Below are positions 16,783-26,230 of a DNA stretch of 64,000 nucleotides, piece after piece. The position numbers and the translations under genes were made by a program. The notes beneath the pieces were generated by a model. It was not told the DNA's origin. It worked only from the letters and a program-made list of their open reading frames with translations, and made no database searches. Positions within the stretch are counted from its first letter, which is position 1; every line of letters starts with the position of its first letter. This DNA comes from G963662265 sp963668545 (GTDB lineage: Bacteria > Spirochaetota > Spirochaetia > CADAEX01): NCBI GenBank assembly GCA_963668545.1, contig OY764868.1:1674001-1738000 (forward strand), read 5' to 3'.

Positions 16783-17807
16783 TATTGTTGCTCCGCAATA
16801 AGCTTCCTATGCATTGATTTCACAAATTGCTTCTTATTCGGAATAGGAAATAATAGTAAGATGATATTTAGCTTGCTTGGATCTGGAGTTCCTGGATGCA
16901 AGTGAAATTGAGCCAGTTTACTATTAAATTCAACTTTTAATTCTTCCATTTCATTTCTATATTCATTCATAAAATCTGTATTTAGGGAGTTTATATCACC
17001 ATTAAAAATGTTTGATTGATATGTACAAACAAGTGGTATTGTAACTGAACTTAGAAAATCTTCTAGTTTAGCTCTTTTAGATTCTACTAGCTTAAGTTTT
17101 TCAAACCATTCTTCTTTCTCATTTAGGAATTCTTCATATTCCTTCCTTGTATTAAGATCCTTGTACTTATTCAAATCTAAATATGAATTTCTTTTTTTGC
17201 CAATGAGGGCTATTTCCCGATATAAAAAATCTTTATTAAAATGTTCTTTAATATCTTTAATTAAATCTTGAACACCCATTATACCAGCATTACCAGCCTT
17301 TCTTGCATATATTTTCGATTCTCCAAGAAAAAGTGTTTTTTGAGAAGGATCAAGTGGATTGTTACCTATATGGACTAAATCAAATCCATGAACGACTCCA
17401 CCATCTGTATCTTTAAAATATATTTTTGAAAGAAGAGGAACCGTATGGAAAAAATCACGAAGTAATAAATGTAAAATCATTTCACCGAATTCACCACGTT
17501 TTAAATATTTTTTGGGAATTTCCAACTCGCAATCAAGAATTTCAGAATCATCATCAATATATATTTTTTTAACTTCAGAATATTCTTTAATTTTATAAAT
17601 CGATCTCGCAGCTTCTTTCAGAATACGTCTATTATAGCTTTTTAATATACCTGTATGATAACCATATGCAAAATCCACAATAGTATCCATAATCAGATCA
17701 ACAAAAGGCTCATTCCTATATTCCCCTAAATCAAAACCAACATAATATATCCTAAGATCATTTTCTGGTGTTTCTTCATTTATTATCCCATCTGATTCAA
17801 AATACAC
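16782..17807 (-). CDS. hamA: Hachiman defence effector HamA (DUF1837)
   Basis: 341 residues with the DUF1837 landmarks RGEFGEMILHLLLRDFFH (about residues 105-122), LSKIYFKDTDGGVVHGFDLVHI and TLFLGESKIYARKAGNAGI. The Glu, the Asp in HGFDLVH and the ESK together form a PD-(D/E)XK-like nuclease centre, and ESK is intact. The start is GTG at 17805-17807 with an AAAGGAA ribosome binding site. It is the first gene of the two-gene Hachiman operon, and an AT-rich region with a TATAAA-like -10 lies about 40 bases upstream. Confidence 0.9.
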   Translation of the reverse strand: MYFESDGIINEETPENDLRIYYVGFDLGEYRNEPFVDLIMDTIVDFAYGYHTGILKSYNRRILKEAARSIYKIKEYSEVKKIYIDDDSEILDCELEIPKKYLKRGEFGEMILHLLLRDFFHTVPLLSKIYFKDTDGGVVHGFDLVHIGNNPLDPSQKTLFLGESKIYARKAGNAGIMGVQDLIKDIKEHFNKDFLYREIALIGKKRNSYLDLNKYKDLNTRKEYEEFLNEKEEWFEKLKLVESKRAKLEDFLSSVTIPLVCTYQSNIFNGDINSLNTDFMNEYRNEMEELKVEFNSKLAQFHLHPGTPDPSKLNIILLLFPIPNKKQFVKSMHRKLIAEQQ

Positions 17808-17858
17808 TCAAATTTCCTTTTTTACTCTATTGATATATAACATTTATATTATCACATC

Positions 17859-17913
17859 GCCCGTCGGCCGGAGGTCCGGGCGTCTTCCTCTTCGCCAAAA
17901 CATTTCCTATAAC
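17859..17913. other. GC-rich hairpin and lone attachment-like box upstream of hamA
   Basis: In the 250-base gap between hamA and the deformylase, CGCCCG and CGGGCG close a GC-rich hairpin at about 17859-17884. The 14 bases ATTTCCTATAACTT (17902-17915) are identical to the bases around the R' box of attC-like site 1 (11173-11186). No partner arm of an attC palindrome could be found, so this may be the last trace of a cassette junction at the upstream end of the island or an attI-like point. A short frame through the gap shows no family and is not called. Confidence 0.35.
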
Positions 17914-18058
17914 TTCTTTTATATGCAATTTCTTTAACACAATAAAACTGTTGTTTTCTTTATCTGAGTCGGAACTGTTCCTGCAGGGTATTTTATTTTT
18001 TAAAACCACTTTATGTATTAACATTCTTTACTTCCTGAAACAAAAAGTAACACAAACC

Positions 18059-18565
18059 CTACTTAACCCTGAGGCTTTCCCACTCCTCCCTCGAAATAAC
18101 CTTCTCCTCCGATTCATAATCGGTAAAAAGTATCCCGTTAAGGTGGTCTATCTCATGCTGGAAAAGCTCGGAAAGATCATCCACAAACTTTCTTTCAACA
18201 CGGTTTCCGTTCTCATCCTGGTAGCTCACCTTTATCATCCTGTGCCTGGGAATCAGGCGGAAAAATGAAACATCAGCGCTGAAACAGCTGTCCCACACAT
18301 CAAACATCTCATCGCTCTTTCTGATAATTTCAGGATTGAACATGATAATTGTCTCTTTTTCTGTTTCCATGTAGACAGCTTTTTTCAGAATTCCTATCTG
18401 AGGTGCTGCAATTGCCCGTCCGATCTTATATTTCTTCTGGCAGTGATGAAGGGTGTCTGCAAGATCCCTTATAAGCTTTTTTGTATCGTCATAGAAGAAA
18501 TTCACATCGACGCAAATTTCTTTCAGCAGGGGATCCCCTATCTTTATCAGTTCTTTAACTCCCAT
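18059..18565 (-). CDS. def: Peptide deformylase
   Basis: 168 residues; removes the formyl group from nascent proteins. Motif 1 is GRAIAAPQIG (usually GIGLAAPQVG), motif 2 is DSCFS (usually EGCLS, the Cys metal ligand kept), and motif 3 is QHEIDHLNGI with both His ligands and the catalytic Glu. The changes in motifs 1 and 2 mark a divergent (type III-like) member, so a more canonical copy may exist elsewhere. The ATG start is at 18563-18565. It directly borders the defence island. Confidence 0.85.
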   Translation of the reverse strand: MGVKELIKIGDPLLKEICVDVNFFYDDTKKLIRDLADTLHHCQKKYKIGRAIAAPQIGILKKAVYMETEKETIIMFNPEIIRKSDEMFDVWDSCFSADVSFFRLIPRHRMIKVSYQDENGNRVERKFVDDLSELFQHEIDHLNGILFTDYESEEKVISREEWESLRVK

Positions 18566-18736
18566 ATTTTTACCTTTTAATTAATTTGTTTATTATAGCA
18601 TATTACGTATATTTTTTATTCTTTTTATATTAATTCAGCCGGTTTTTTTTGCAGAAATTCTCAAATATAAGATTTTTTTATGCATTTTTATTATGAAAAG
18701 CGGCTGTATTCAGCTGAATTCAGGCTCTAAAAAGCA

Positions 18737-20599
18737 CTATCTTATGAAAAGAAGCGAAAGCTGGGGTACAAAAGTAATGAGAATAACAGCAACCAGCATT
18801 ATAAGGAAAAACGGTATAACGGAAACATATACATCCTCGAGATTCATCCTGAACCTGTAGCTTGAAAGGAAGAGATTAAGCCCCACAGGGGGAGTAAGGT
18901 AGCCAAGTTCAAGGTTTGCAAGGAAAATTATACCCAGGTGGACAGGATCTATGCTGTAAAGCTCTCCAAGGGGGGTAATAAGGGGAACGACAACCACAAT
19001 AGCAGAGAAAATATCCATAATGCACCCTGTAATAAGGAGCACAATGTTCAGAAGGATAAGGAAAACAACCTTTGAAGAAATCTTCAACGCTATCCATTCG
19101 CTCAGGCGCTGGGGAATCATCTCGTCAATCATGTAGAATGAAAGAGCCTTTGACATCCCGAGGATTATGAGAATACCCCCTATTACAGGGGCCGACTTCT
19201 TGGTGATGAGATAGAGCTTCTTAAGTGAAATATCTTTGTGGACAAAAGTCTCGATAATGAGGGTGTAGAGGACTGCAATTGAACCTGTCTCCACAAGGGT
19301 TGTAAGACCTGTAAAGTAGCAGAAAAGAATAACAAAGGGGAGAAAAAGCTCCCAGACAGATTCCCTCACACTTGTGACTATTGATTTGAAATCTATGCTT
19401 ATTTTCTTAAGCTTCTTCCTTTCAGTATAGAAAACACCTAAAGCAGATACAGAAGCAACAAGGAGAAAACCGGGAAGAAGGCCGGCAATAAACATCTCCT
19501 TTATATCTGTGTTTGCAATAATAGCATAAAGGATAATGGGAAGGCTTGGAGGGAAAAGGAGCCCTATGCTTCCCGAGGAAGTAAGAAGACCTGTTGCAAA
19601 CTTTTTGTCAGCGCCGTAGTTTTCAAGAATTACATAGAGAATCCCCCCCAGTGCAAGGATAGTAACACCTGAAGCACCGGTAAAGGTTGTGAAAAATGCG
19701 CTTATAATAATAGCTGCAATGAAAATCCCCCCGGGAAACCACCCGAATGCAGCCTTGAAAAAGTTTATAAGCCTTATTCCGGCCCTGCTTTCAGAGAGGA
19801 TGAAACCGGTAAGGGTAAACAGGGGAATTGCCGGAATCATGTTGCCTGTGAGAACAGTGTATATCTCGTTTACCGCAATCTCTGTGTAACCACCAGAAAC
19901 AGTCAGGAGAAGATATGTTATCCCCCCTATTACAATGAATATGGGAGTGCCGAAAACACCTGAAACAACAAGAACTGCGATAAGAGGCTTGAGGGCGAAA
20001 CCTGAAACCATAAAAACAATATCTACAGCTGAATCGAAAAACCGGGAAGAAAAGCCGGCAACATCGGAAAGTAAATTATATATCGGAATAATGCTCATAA
20101 TGACTGAAAAAAGAATTACAAGGATGGAAAGAACTTTATTCCTCTTCTTTATAAATTCCCTGATGTTGTAGTAGAACATGAAGAAAAAACCTGCAGGAAG
20201 AATGAATGAAAGGTGCCTTGTAAAAAAGAGGCCTGTCTTCTCATCAGCTTCAAAAGCAAGAAATGAGAAAGAAACAGAAGCGAAGAAATAGCATGCAAGG
20301 ACAATTACAGTGATTATATCGGAGATTATCCTTACCCTGCCCTTTATATTCTCAGGCAGATACTTTACCCCGGCCTCTATTGCAAGGTGCTTGTTCTCCT
20401 TAACAGCAATGATACCGCTTATGAGAGAGAGCCACAGGACAGCCTGCCTGACATAGGCATAGGAACCTGTAACCCCAGTTCTGAATATAATCCTTGCCCC
20501 TATCTCCAGAACAGGGATTATGAAAAGGAGAGCAGAGAAAATATATACAAGATAATAAAAAAATCTTCTGTTAATTCTTTTTATTTCTGTATTCATCAA
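18737..20599 (-). CDS. TRAP transporter fused small and large permease (TatQ-M / DctQM)
   Basis: 620-residue integral membrane protein. The first 170 residues are a DctQ-type four-helix domain (VRQAVLWLSLISG, ENKHLAIEAGV). The rest is the DctM domain with 10-12 helices, including FTGASGVTILALGGILY, GSIGLLFPPSLPIILYAI and LELGYLTPPVGLNLFLSSY. Fused Q-M permeases are common. The N-terminus overlaps the 3' end of the binding-protein gene by about 29 bases. Gene order tatT-tatP-tatQM matches the TP0956-TP0958 region of Treponema pallidum as I know it. Confidence 0.9.
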   Translation of the reverse strand: MMNTEIKRINRRFFYYLVYIFSALLFIIPVLEIGARIIFRTGVTGSYAYVRQAVLWLSLISGIIAVKENKHLAIEAGVKYLPENIKGRVRIISDIITVIVLACYFFASVSFSFLAFEADEKTGLFFTRHLSFILPAGFFFMFYYNIREFIKKRNKVLSILVILFSVIMSIIPIYNLLSDVAGFSSRFFDSAVDIVFMVSGFALKPLIAVLVVSGVFGTPIFIVIGGITYLLLTVSGGYTEIAVNEIYTVLTGNMIPAIPLFTLTGFILSESRAGIRLINFFKAAFGWFPGGIFIAAIIISAFFTTFTGASGVTILALGGILYVILENYGADKKFATGLLTSSGSIGLLFPPSLPIILYAIIANTDIKEMFIAGLLPGFLLVASVSALGVFYTERKKLKKISIDFKSIVTSVRESVWELFLPFVILFCYFTGLTTLVETGSIAVLYTLIIETFVHKDISLKKLYLITKKSAPVIGGILIILGMSKALSFYMIDEMIPQRLSEWIALKISSKVVFLILLNIVLLITGCIMDIFSAIVVVVPLITPLGELYSIDPVHLGIIFLANLELGYLTPPVGLNLFLSSYRFRMNLEDVYVSVIPFFLIMLVAVILITFVPQLSLLFIR

Positions 20600-21566
20600 T
20601 ATAACTGTTCATCTTACGGTTCATTTCGCTGGATATCATTTCCTTTACATAAATATCAACACCGGTGTTTACCTTGTCCACCCACAATTCTGTGCTTGAA
20701 GGGGTCTGTGGGGTAATTACAAGCCCGTGTTCCCTCATCACCTCTACAGCCTCATCCTCGATCTTCTTCATCTTATCATAGAAATCTTCGATAACAGCTG
20801 AAGTTCCCGCAATTATTTCCTCCTTGTACCTGTCTGGAATCCTTTCCCATGATTTGCTGTTTAGAAAAAGCCCTGCATAAAGGGGTGTTATAGGCATATC
20901 ATACATATAGGGGGTAAGCTCTGCCATACCAAGGGCTGATGCAGCATATGGGGTGATGTATGTCCCTTGCGCCATACCGCTGTAAAGCCCTGACATAAGG
21001 TCGGGAAGTGCAAGTGGAATTACCTTGAAACCTATCCTCTTCCAGATCTGAATAACCTTCTCATCGCTGTTGTCGACAGCTATCTTGAGCTTTGCAAGAT
21101 CGTCGGGAGTTGAAACCGGCTGTGTTGTAAACCACTTTACCCATCCGCTCATTGTCCATGCAAGAGCCTTGAACCCCTTATTATCAAGCGTACTGTTGAA
21201 ATCCGGTATTATCCTGTTGAATACATAGTCAAACTCTTCATCATCAGAAATCTTCATGGGAAGGCTTAAGGCAATAAGGTCAGGATCAATATTCGCCATA
21301 CCCTGTGAAGTCAGGGCAGCCCCGTTCAGCCTTCCAAGCTTCATCTTCCTTATAATATCCTCTTCATTCCCGATGGAACCGCCGGTATATATCTTAACCT
21401 TTATCCTTCCACCTGAAATTCTGTCCCATTCAGCAGCAATCTCCTTGAGAGTTGTGTCCCAGAGGGAACCCTCGGGCGCCATTGTCCCGATTTTTATAAC
21501 CTGGGCAAAACTGCTGAATGTGAGTATGGTGAGAAAAATAATAACAAGAAACAATATCTTTTTCAT
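20571..21566 (-). CDS. tatP: TRAP transporter substrate-binding protein TatP (DctP family)
   Basis: 331 residues with a signal peptide (MKKILFLVIIFLTILTFSSFA). DctP features include IKIGTMAPEGSLW at the mature N-terminus, the linker region around GWVKWFTTQPVSTPDDLAKLKI, and YAGLFLNSKSWERIPD in the second lobe. Typical dicarboxylate-type DctP proteins carry an Arg that binds a carboxylate; here that residue was not confidently placed, so the ligand may differ. It lies 18 bases downstream of tatT and is followed by the permease. Confidence 0.88.
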   Translation of the reverse strand: MKKILFLVIIFLTILTFSSFAQVIKIGTMAPEGSLWDTTLKEIAAEWDRISGGRIKVKIYTGGSIGNEEDIIRKMKLGRLNGAALTSQGMANIDPDLIALSLPMKISDDEEFDYVFNRIIPDFNSTLDNKGFKALAWTMSGWVKWFTTQPVSTPDDLAKLKIAVDNSDEKVIQIWKRIGFKVIPLALPDLMSGLYSGMAQGTYITPYAASALGMAELTPYMYDMPITPLYAGLFLNSKSWERIPDRYKEEIIAGTSAVIEDFYDKMKKIEDEAVEVMREHGLVITPQTPSSTELWVDKVNTGVDIYVKEMISSEMNRKMNSYIDEYRNKKN

Positions 21567-21584
21567 ATGATGTTTATCTCCATA

Positions 21585-22532
21585 TCAGTCAATCAGAAAA
21601 TAATCGTCAATATTCTCGAGCAGCCACCTGGCTTTTCTCTTGAAAATAATATTCTCAAGCCTGTTCTCAGGCACTTCATTTTCATCTATGGAAAGTGCTT
21701 TTTCAAGAGCATTTTTGAATTCCTTCACCCCGGTCTGCTCATCGTCATCCTTTTTCGTGCAGACTGAAAGAGCGTACGACACATAGGGGGAGGCTTTTTT
21801 CCCTTCTGTAAGTTCAAGCGCCATTCTGTAGTGGTATTCAGCCTTGTCAAGGCCTCCCCCCATGCTTTCAGGAAGGGATGAATAATACTGCATGAAAAAA
21901 TCATGGAAAGCGCCCCTGTTGAAGCTGCTGTCAATCTCATATCCCCTTTCCAGAAGAAGAACTGCATTCTTCCTCATCGGTGCGATATGGGGGTCTGTTA
22001 TATCAATTGAAAGAGCACCCATTATACCCATTCCGTACCAGTAGAGGTCCCTCACATCCTTTTTCCCGAGCTTTCCGGAATATTCAGCGAACCTGTCCTC
22101 GTACAGTGCCTGTGAAAAACCCCTGTGCCTCAGATCAAGGGAATTGAGGGCATATCTGCTCCCCCTGAGATACATTTTCTTTGCCCTGTCATACATACCC
22201 GCCTGTTTTTCCCACTCGCTGTAATCAAGCATTCCGGCAGGTGTATGGATATATATATTTGCATATGTGATAAAACCCTCACCCGCAGCTGACGAAACAT
22301 CATCGTTTTCAGGGTCTGAATCAAGCATTACCTCGTACATCTTGAGTATCAGGGGAAGAGCATCTGCAATAAGTTCGGGATCATCATCTGAAGTGAATAC
22401 ATCCTGCGATCCCTCTGTAAGGGATTTTGAGAGAATTCTGGTAGCCATTCTGTTCACTGAACATGATAAAAGAAGCATAACTGCCATAACAGCAAGAACT
22501 GCTGTTTTTAATGAAGTTGTGTTTTTTTTCAT
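21585..22532 (-). CDS. tatT: TRAP-associated TPR lipoprotein TatT
   Basis: 315 residues. The signal peptide ends in the lipobox LLLSC (Cys at about residue 24), so it is probably lipid-anchored. The body is helical, with features of the TRAP transporter T-component family: RLYLRGSRYALNSLDLRH-like segment, DLYWYGMGIMGALSIDI and SSFNRGAFHDFFMQYYSSLPESMGGG. TatT of Treponema pallidum forms a trimer with a pore and pairs with TatP, so it may hand ligand to the binding protein. First gene of the TRAP set. Confidence 0.88.
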   Translation of the reverse strand: MKKNTTSLKTAVLAVMAVMLLLSCSVNRMATRILSKSLTEGSQDVFTSDDDPELIADALPLILKMYEVMLDSDPENDDVSSAAGEGFITYANIYIHTPAGMLDYSEWEKQAGMYDRAKKMYLRGSRYALNSLDLRHRGFSQALYEDRFAEYSGKLGKKDVRDLYWYGMGIMGALSIDITDPHIAPMRKNAVLLLERGYEIDSSFNRGAFHDFFMQYYSSLPESMGGGLDKAEYHYRMALELTEGKKASPYVSYALSVCTKKDDDEQTGVKEFKNALEKALSIDENEVPENRLENIIFKRKARWLLENIDDYFLID

Positions 22533-22565
22533 GATCCTTCCTGTCCCCCGACTCTTTTAATTTAA

Positions 22566-23027
22566 CTATTTATATACATTTTTCAAAAGTTTTGTAACGA
22601 TTTTGTCAAAAGTATTTGAAAATAACTGTATATCCCTGTTTCCGAAGCTTTTCTCCTCATTGATTTTAAGGCCTGATACCCTGATTTCGAGCATGAAATT
22701 TCTCATGGAAAGCTTCTCCCCTATATTTTCCCCTGTAAACTCGTCCCCCCTGTCGTTGATCACATTTATTCCTTTTTCAACAAGCCTTGAAGCGAAAGGG
22801 ATATCCCTTGTAATCACCAGGTCTCCGGGGGAACTGTTTTCAAGTATGTAGTGGTCAGCGCTGTCTGCTCCCGCATCTACTATAACAGATTCCACAAAGC
22901 TGTGTTTCCTTACAGGTATTTCCCTGTTTGCCGCAAGAACAAGTTTAATGCCCCTTTTTTCAGCTGCCTTTGAAACTATGTTGCGTATCTGCACCGGGCA
23001 TGAATCTGCATCTATCCATATTATCAT
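22566..23027 (-). CDS. YaiI/YqxD family protein (UPF0178, NYN/PIN-like fold)
   Basis: 153 residues. Features of the family: MIIWIDADSCPVQIRN at the start, DAGADSADHYILE in the middle and GDLVITRDIPFASRLVEKG with conserved Asp and Arg. The conserved acidic residues suggest a nuclease-like fold, but no activity is established. It overlaps manA by 4 bases (ATGA) and is cotranscribed with it. Confidence 0.9.
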   Translation of the reverse strand: MIIWIDADSCPVQIRNIVSKAAEKRGIKLVLAANREIPVRKHSFVESVIVDAGADSADHYILENSSPGDLVITRDIPFASRLVEKGINVINDRGDEFTGENIGEKLSMRNFMLEIRVSGLKINEEKSFGNRDIQLFSNTFDKIVTKLLKNVYK

Positions 23028-24244
23028 AACGGTACTGTTGCTTTATAAAAAACCCCTTCCCCTGTAATCGAATAACTTCCGGCACAGGAGGGAGCTGCAA
23101 AACTATCCCCCTTTACAATATCTATCTTTTCGTTTTCCGAATCTTTTTTTGAAACAGAAGCATTTCCGCTTAAACAGAAAACTATATCCAGGTTTCTCTC
23201 ATCAGGAGAAATATAGCTTTTTTCCCTGCTTACATCTATTTCTGAAATAAGGAATTCCTCTGAATCTGCAGGATAGAAAATTTCATTTCCTGTAACCTTT
23301 TTTTCAACCCTTTTTATCTCACCGGGGCTGTAATCAAGTATCCTGAAGAGCTCCTCCCTGTCAATATGCTTGCTTGTAAGGCCCCCCCTGAAAACATTAT
23401 CAGAATTTGCCATAAGTTCCATACCGGTCCCTTCAACATAGGCATGGAGCTCCCCTGAAGGTATATAAACAGCCTCTCCCCTTTCAAGCACATCGCAGTT
23501 CAGGTACAGCGGTGAAAGTATTCCAGCATCATCAGGATGGTATCCTGAAAATCTTGTTATCAGCTGTGATACAAGGGAATTCCTGTTCTCATCCCTTACA
23601 GCTGAAGAGATGGATTCTTCTGTCATTCTCCTTATTTCAGATATGCTGGCAGACATTATATTCCTGAAAAAGGATTTTATTTTCTTTTCCTCCGGATACT
23701 CGCTTGTTGAGCTGAAAAGCTGATGTGAAGATGACGGACAGTATTTTCTGAAATTCTCTGTTATGATGCTGTATTTCCTGAATCCCTTCATCATGGTGAA
23801 ATCTGTAACAGCAAGCATAATTTCAGGTTTATGGTTTCTGTCCTTGTAGCCCCGTGTAAAATCATCCAGTGATATCTCCAGGATATTCTCCCTTTCATAC
23901 CCCTCCTCAGCCTGTTTTCTGCTCGGATGGGCCTGTATGGAAAGCGGCTTTGACGAAGCAAGCAGCTTGAAAAGAAATGGCAGGGTTTTTCCGAACCTCG
24001 AAACTGCATTCCTTCCCAGAATTTTTTCAGGTTCCGATTCCAGCAGCCTGTGAAAAGGGATCAGGGAATTCCCTGTTTTCACCATGTTTGGACCCGATGC
24101 ATGGTCGCCCATCCACATTTCAGCAGCTGTCTTGCCGCCGAGCTCTTTTCTTCCGGTAATTTCCTGAATCGAGCTGGCTGATCCCCAGTCATAGTATTTG
24201 AAAGCAGGTTCCAGTAAAAAAAGTTTTGAGATGATATCTTCCAT
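23024..24244 (-). CDS. manA: Mannose-6-phosphate isomerase, class I
   Basis: 406 residues; interconverts mannose 6-phosphate and fructose 6-phosphate. Type I features: EPAFKYYDWGS at the start, WMGDHASGPN, the zinc-ligand region KPLSIQAHPSRKQAEEG, NHKPEIMLAV, and the C-terminal GEAVYIPSGELHAYVEGTGMELMANSDNVFRGGLTSKHID. The zinc-ligand residues (Gln, His, Glu, His) are all visible. It is divergent from pfp, and both supply or use fructose 6-phosphate. Confidence 0.95.
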   Translation of the reverse strand: MEDIISKLFLLEPAFKYYDWGSASSIQEITGRKELGGKTAAEMWMGDHASGPNMVKTGNSLIPFHRLLESEPEKILGRNAVSRFGKTLPFLFKLLASSKPLSIQAHPSRKQAEEGYERENILEISLDDFTRGYKDRNHKPEIMLAVTDFTMMKGFRKYSIITENFRKYCPSSSHQLFSSTSEYPEEKKIKSFFRNIMSASISEIRRMTEESISSAVRDENRNSLVSQLITRFSGYHPDDAGILSPLYLNCDVLERGEAVYIPSGELHAYVEGTGMELMANSDNVFRGGLTSKHIDREELFRILDYSPGEIKRVEKKVTGNEIFYPADSEEFLISEIDVSREKSYISPDERNLDIVFCLSGNASVSKKDSENEKIDIVKGDSFAAPSCAGSYSITGEGVFYKATVPL

Positions 24245-24397
24245 ACCCTTAATTATATAACAAAGATGATTCTGTTAAACCATTTTTTTCCTTTTTCACC
24301 GTTATAAAGGATAAAAATCTTCTACATGGACATCAGACATGCATACAGCGATAAGTTATTTTTTGTTTCAGTCCCTGTTATTTACCCCCTGCGGCTG

Positions 24398-24426
24398 TTC
24401 ACAAAGATCATGATATTTATTATAAT
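24398..24426 (+). promoter_or_regulatory. Promoter of pfp
   Basis: TTCACA (24398-24403) and TATAAT (24421-24426) are separated by 17 bases, a strong sigma-70 promoter. It would give a leader of about 134 bases before the GTG of pfp. The leader has a few small inverted repeats but nothing I can assign to a riboswitch. The rest of the 322-base gap between manA and pfp shows no gene. Confidence 0.65.
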
Positions 24427-24566
24427 TGCTTAAGTTCTTTTGTCTGACATTTGGCAGGCATCGGCTTTAACTTCCGTTTTTTTAAAAAGGTCTGTCAACC
24501 GGATTCTTGATGACTGTTTAAGGCAGTTTCCGGTCAGCAGGTCAATTAACAGCAAGGAGAAAAAAG

Positions 24567-26228
24567 GTGAGTAATTTTTCAGTTCTGGATAAAGTACGAA
24601 AGCAGTACAAGCCAGAAATACCGGCAGCATTGAAAAGTGATATATCAGCAATATCATACGAGGAAATCAGCACAGATGTAAAAGTATCTGATCAGGATCA
24701 GATTGAAAAGCTCCTTCCGAACACATTCGGCGGAAAATACATCAGGTTCATAAAAACAGATAACAGGGAACTTAAAGCACTTAAGGTAGGTGTTGTTCTT
24801 TCAGGCGGCCAGGCAGCCGGAGGACACAATGTAATAGCAGGTTTATACGACTCTCTGAAAAGAATCAGCACAAAATCAGTACTTATCGGTTTCCTCGGAG
24901 GCCCGTCAGGTATTCTTGAGGATCAGGCACTTGAAATGACTGATGAAATTATTGACGACTACAGGAATACAGGAGGCTTCGACATCATCAGGTCGGGAAG
25001 GACAAAGATTGAATCAGATGAGCAGTTTGCAAGATCACTCGAGGTATGCAGACTAAGAAACCTTGATGCCCTTGTAATTATCGGGGGCGACGATTCAAAT
25101 ACAAATGCAGCCCTCCTGGCAGAGTATTTCCTTGCAAACAACGCAGATATAAAAGTTATAGGCGTTCCAAAGACAATAGACGGAGACCTCAAGTGCAGAT
25201 TCATTGAAAGCTCATTCGGGTTTGACACTGCATGCAAGACATACTCTGAACTTATTGGGAACATTGAAAGAGACTCAAAATCAGCAGCAAAATACTGGCA
25301 CTTCATCAAGCTCATGGGAAGAAGCGCATCACATATCGCACTTGAATGCGCACTTCAGACAGCTCCTAACTATGCTGTTATCTCGGAAGAGGTTGAAGCA
25401 AAAAACCAGTCACTCGACAACATAGTAGATGATATAGCCGACGTGATTGTAAAGAGACATAAAAACGGTGAAAACTACGGTGTAGTTCTTATTCCTGAAG
25501 GTCTTATAGAGTTTATTCCCGAAGTTGGAAGGCTTATCAGGGAAATCAACAAGCTTCTCGGCGACAATGAAGAGCTTTTCTCAACTTTCGACAAATTCGG
25601 CAAAAAGCATGACTGGCTCAAAGAGAACCTGAGCAGTGAATCATCATATGTCTTCTCATCAATGCCGAGAGACATACAGATGCAGCTCCTCATGGACAGG
25701 GACCCGCACGGGAATGTGCAGGTTTCAAAGATTGAGACAGAAAAGCTTCTCATACTTATGATTGAAAACAAGCTCAAAACACTCAAGGACAGCGGAGAAT
25801 ACAAAGGCAAGTTCAGCACACAGAGCCACTTCTTCGGCTACGAGGGAAGATGCGCTTTCCCCTCAAACTTTGATGCGAACTACTGCTATACACTCGGATA
25901 TATCGCAACCCTCCTTATTTCATCAGGACTCACAGGCTACATGTCATCTGTAATGGATCTTGAAAAACCTGTTGAAGAATGGATTCCCGGAGGAGTTCCG
26001 ATATCAATGCTTATGAACATGGAAGAAAGAAAGGGCAAAATGAAGCCTGTTATAAAGAAAGCTCTTGTAGAGCTTGACGGCGCACCTTTCAGGGCATTTG
26101 AAGCCAGAAGGGATGAATGGGCGGTAAAAACTTCCTTTATCTATCCTGGAGCAATCCAGTATTTCGGTCCGGATGAAGTCTGCAACAGACCGACTGAAAC
26201 ACTCAAACTTGAAAAGGGCCTCAAGTAA
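24567..26228 (+). CDS. pfp: Pyrophosphate-dependent 6-phosphofructokinase (PFP)
   Basis: 553 residues; phosphorylates fructose 6-phosphate using pyrophosphate, the reversible glycolytic step common in spirochaetes. Motifs: GVVLSGGQAAGGHNVIAGLY, GFLGGPSGI, IIGGDDSNTNAALLAEYF (the Asp at this place distinguishes PPi from ATP enzymes), VIGVPKTIDGDLK and MGRSASHIALECAL. The length fits the long (plant-like, about 550) type. The start is GTG at 24567-24569 with AAGGAG at 24554-24559. The dCMP deaminase gene follows after 2 bases. Confidence 0.96.
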   Translation: MSNFSVLDKVRKQYKPEIPAALKSDISAISYEEISTDVKVSDQDQIEKLLPNTFGGKYIRFIKTDNRELKALKVGVVLSGGQAAGGHNVIAGLYDSLKRISTKSVLIGFLGGPSGILEDQALEMTDEIIDDYRNTGGFDIIRSGRTKIESDEQFARSLEVCRLRNLDALVIIGGDDSNTNAALLAEYFLANNADIKVIGVPKTIDGDLKCRFIESSFGFDTACKTYSELIGNIERDSKSAAKYWHFIKLMGRSASHIALECALQTAPNYAVISEEVEAKNQSLDNIVDDIADVIVKRHKNGENYGVVLIPEGLIEFIPEVGRLIREINKLLGDNEELFSTFDKFGKKHDWLKENLSSESSYVFSSMPRDIQMQLLMDRDPHGNVQVSKIETEKLLILMIENKLKTLKDSGEYKGKFSTQSHFFGYEGRCAFPSNFDANYCYTLGYIATLLISSGLTGYMSSVMDLEKPVEEWIPGGVPISMLMNMEERKGKMKPVIKKALVELDGAPFRAFEARRDEWAVKTSFIYPGAIQYFGPDEVCNRPTETLKLEKGLK

Positions 26229-26230
26229 AA

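Noticed and set aside
17827..18024. 65-codon frame between hamA and def
   Set aside because: It crosses the GC-rich hairpin and the attachment-like box, has no ribosome binding site and matches no family.
24433..24566. Riboswitch in the pfp leader
   Set aside because: The leader has no conserved aptamer motif I know; small inverted repeats alone are not evidence.
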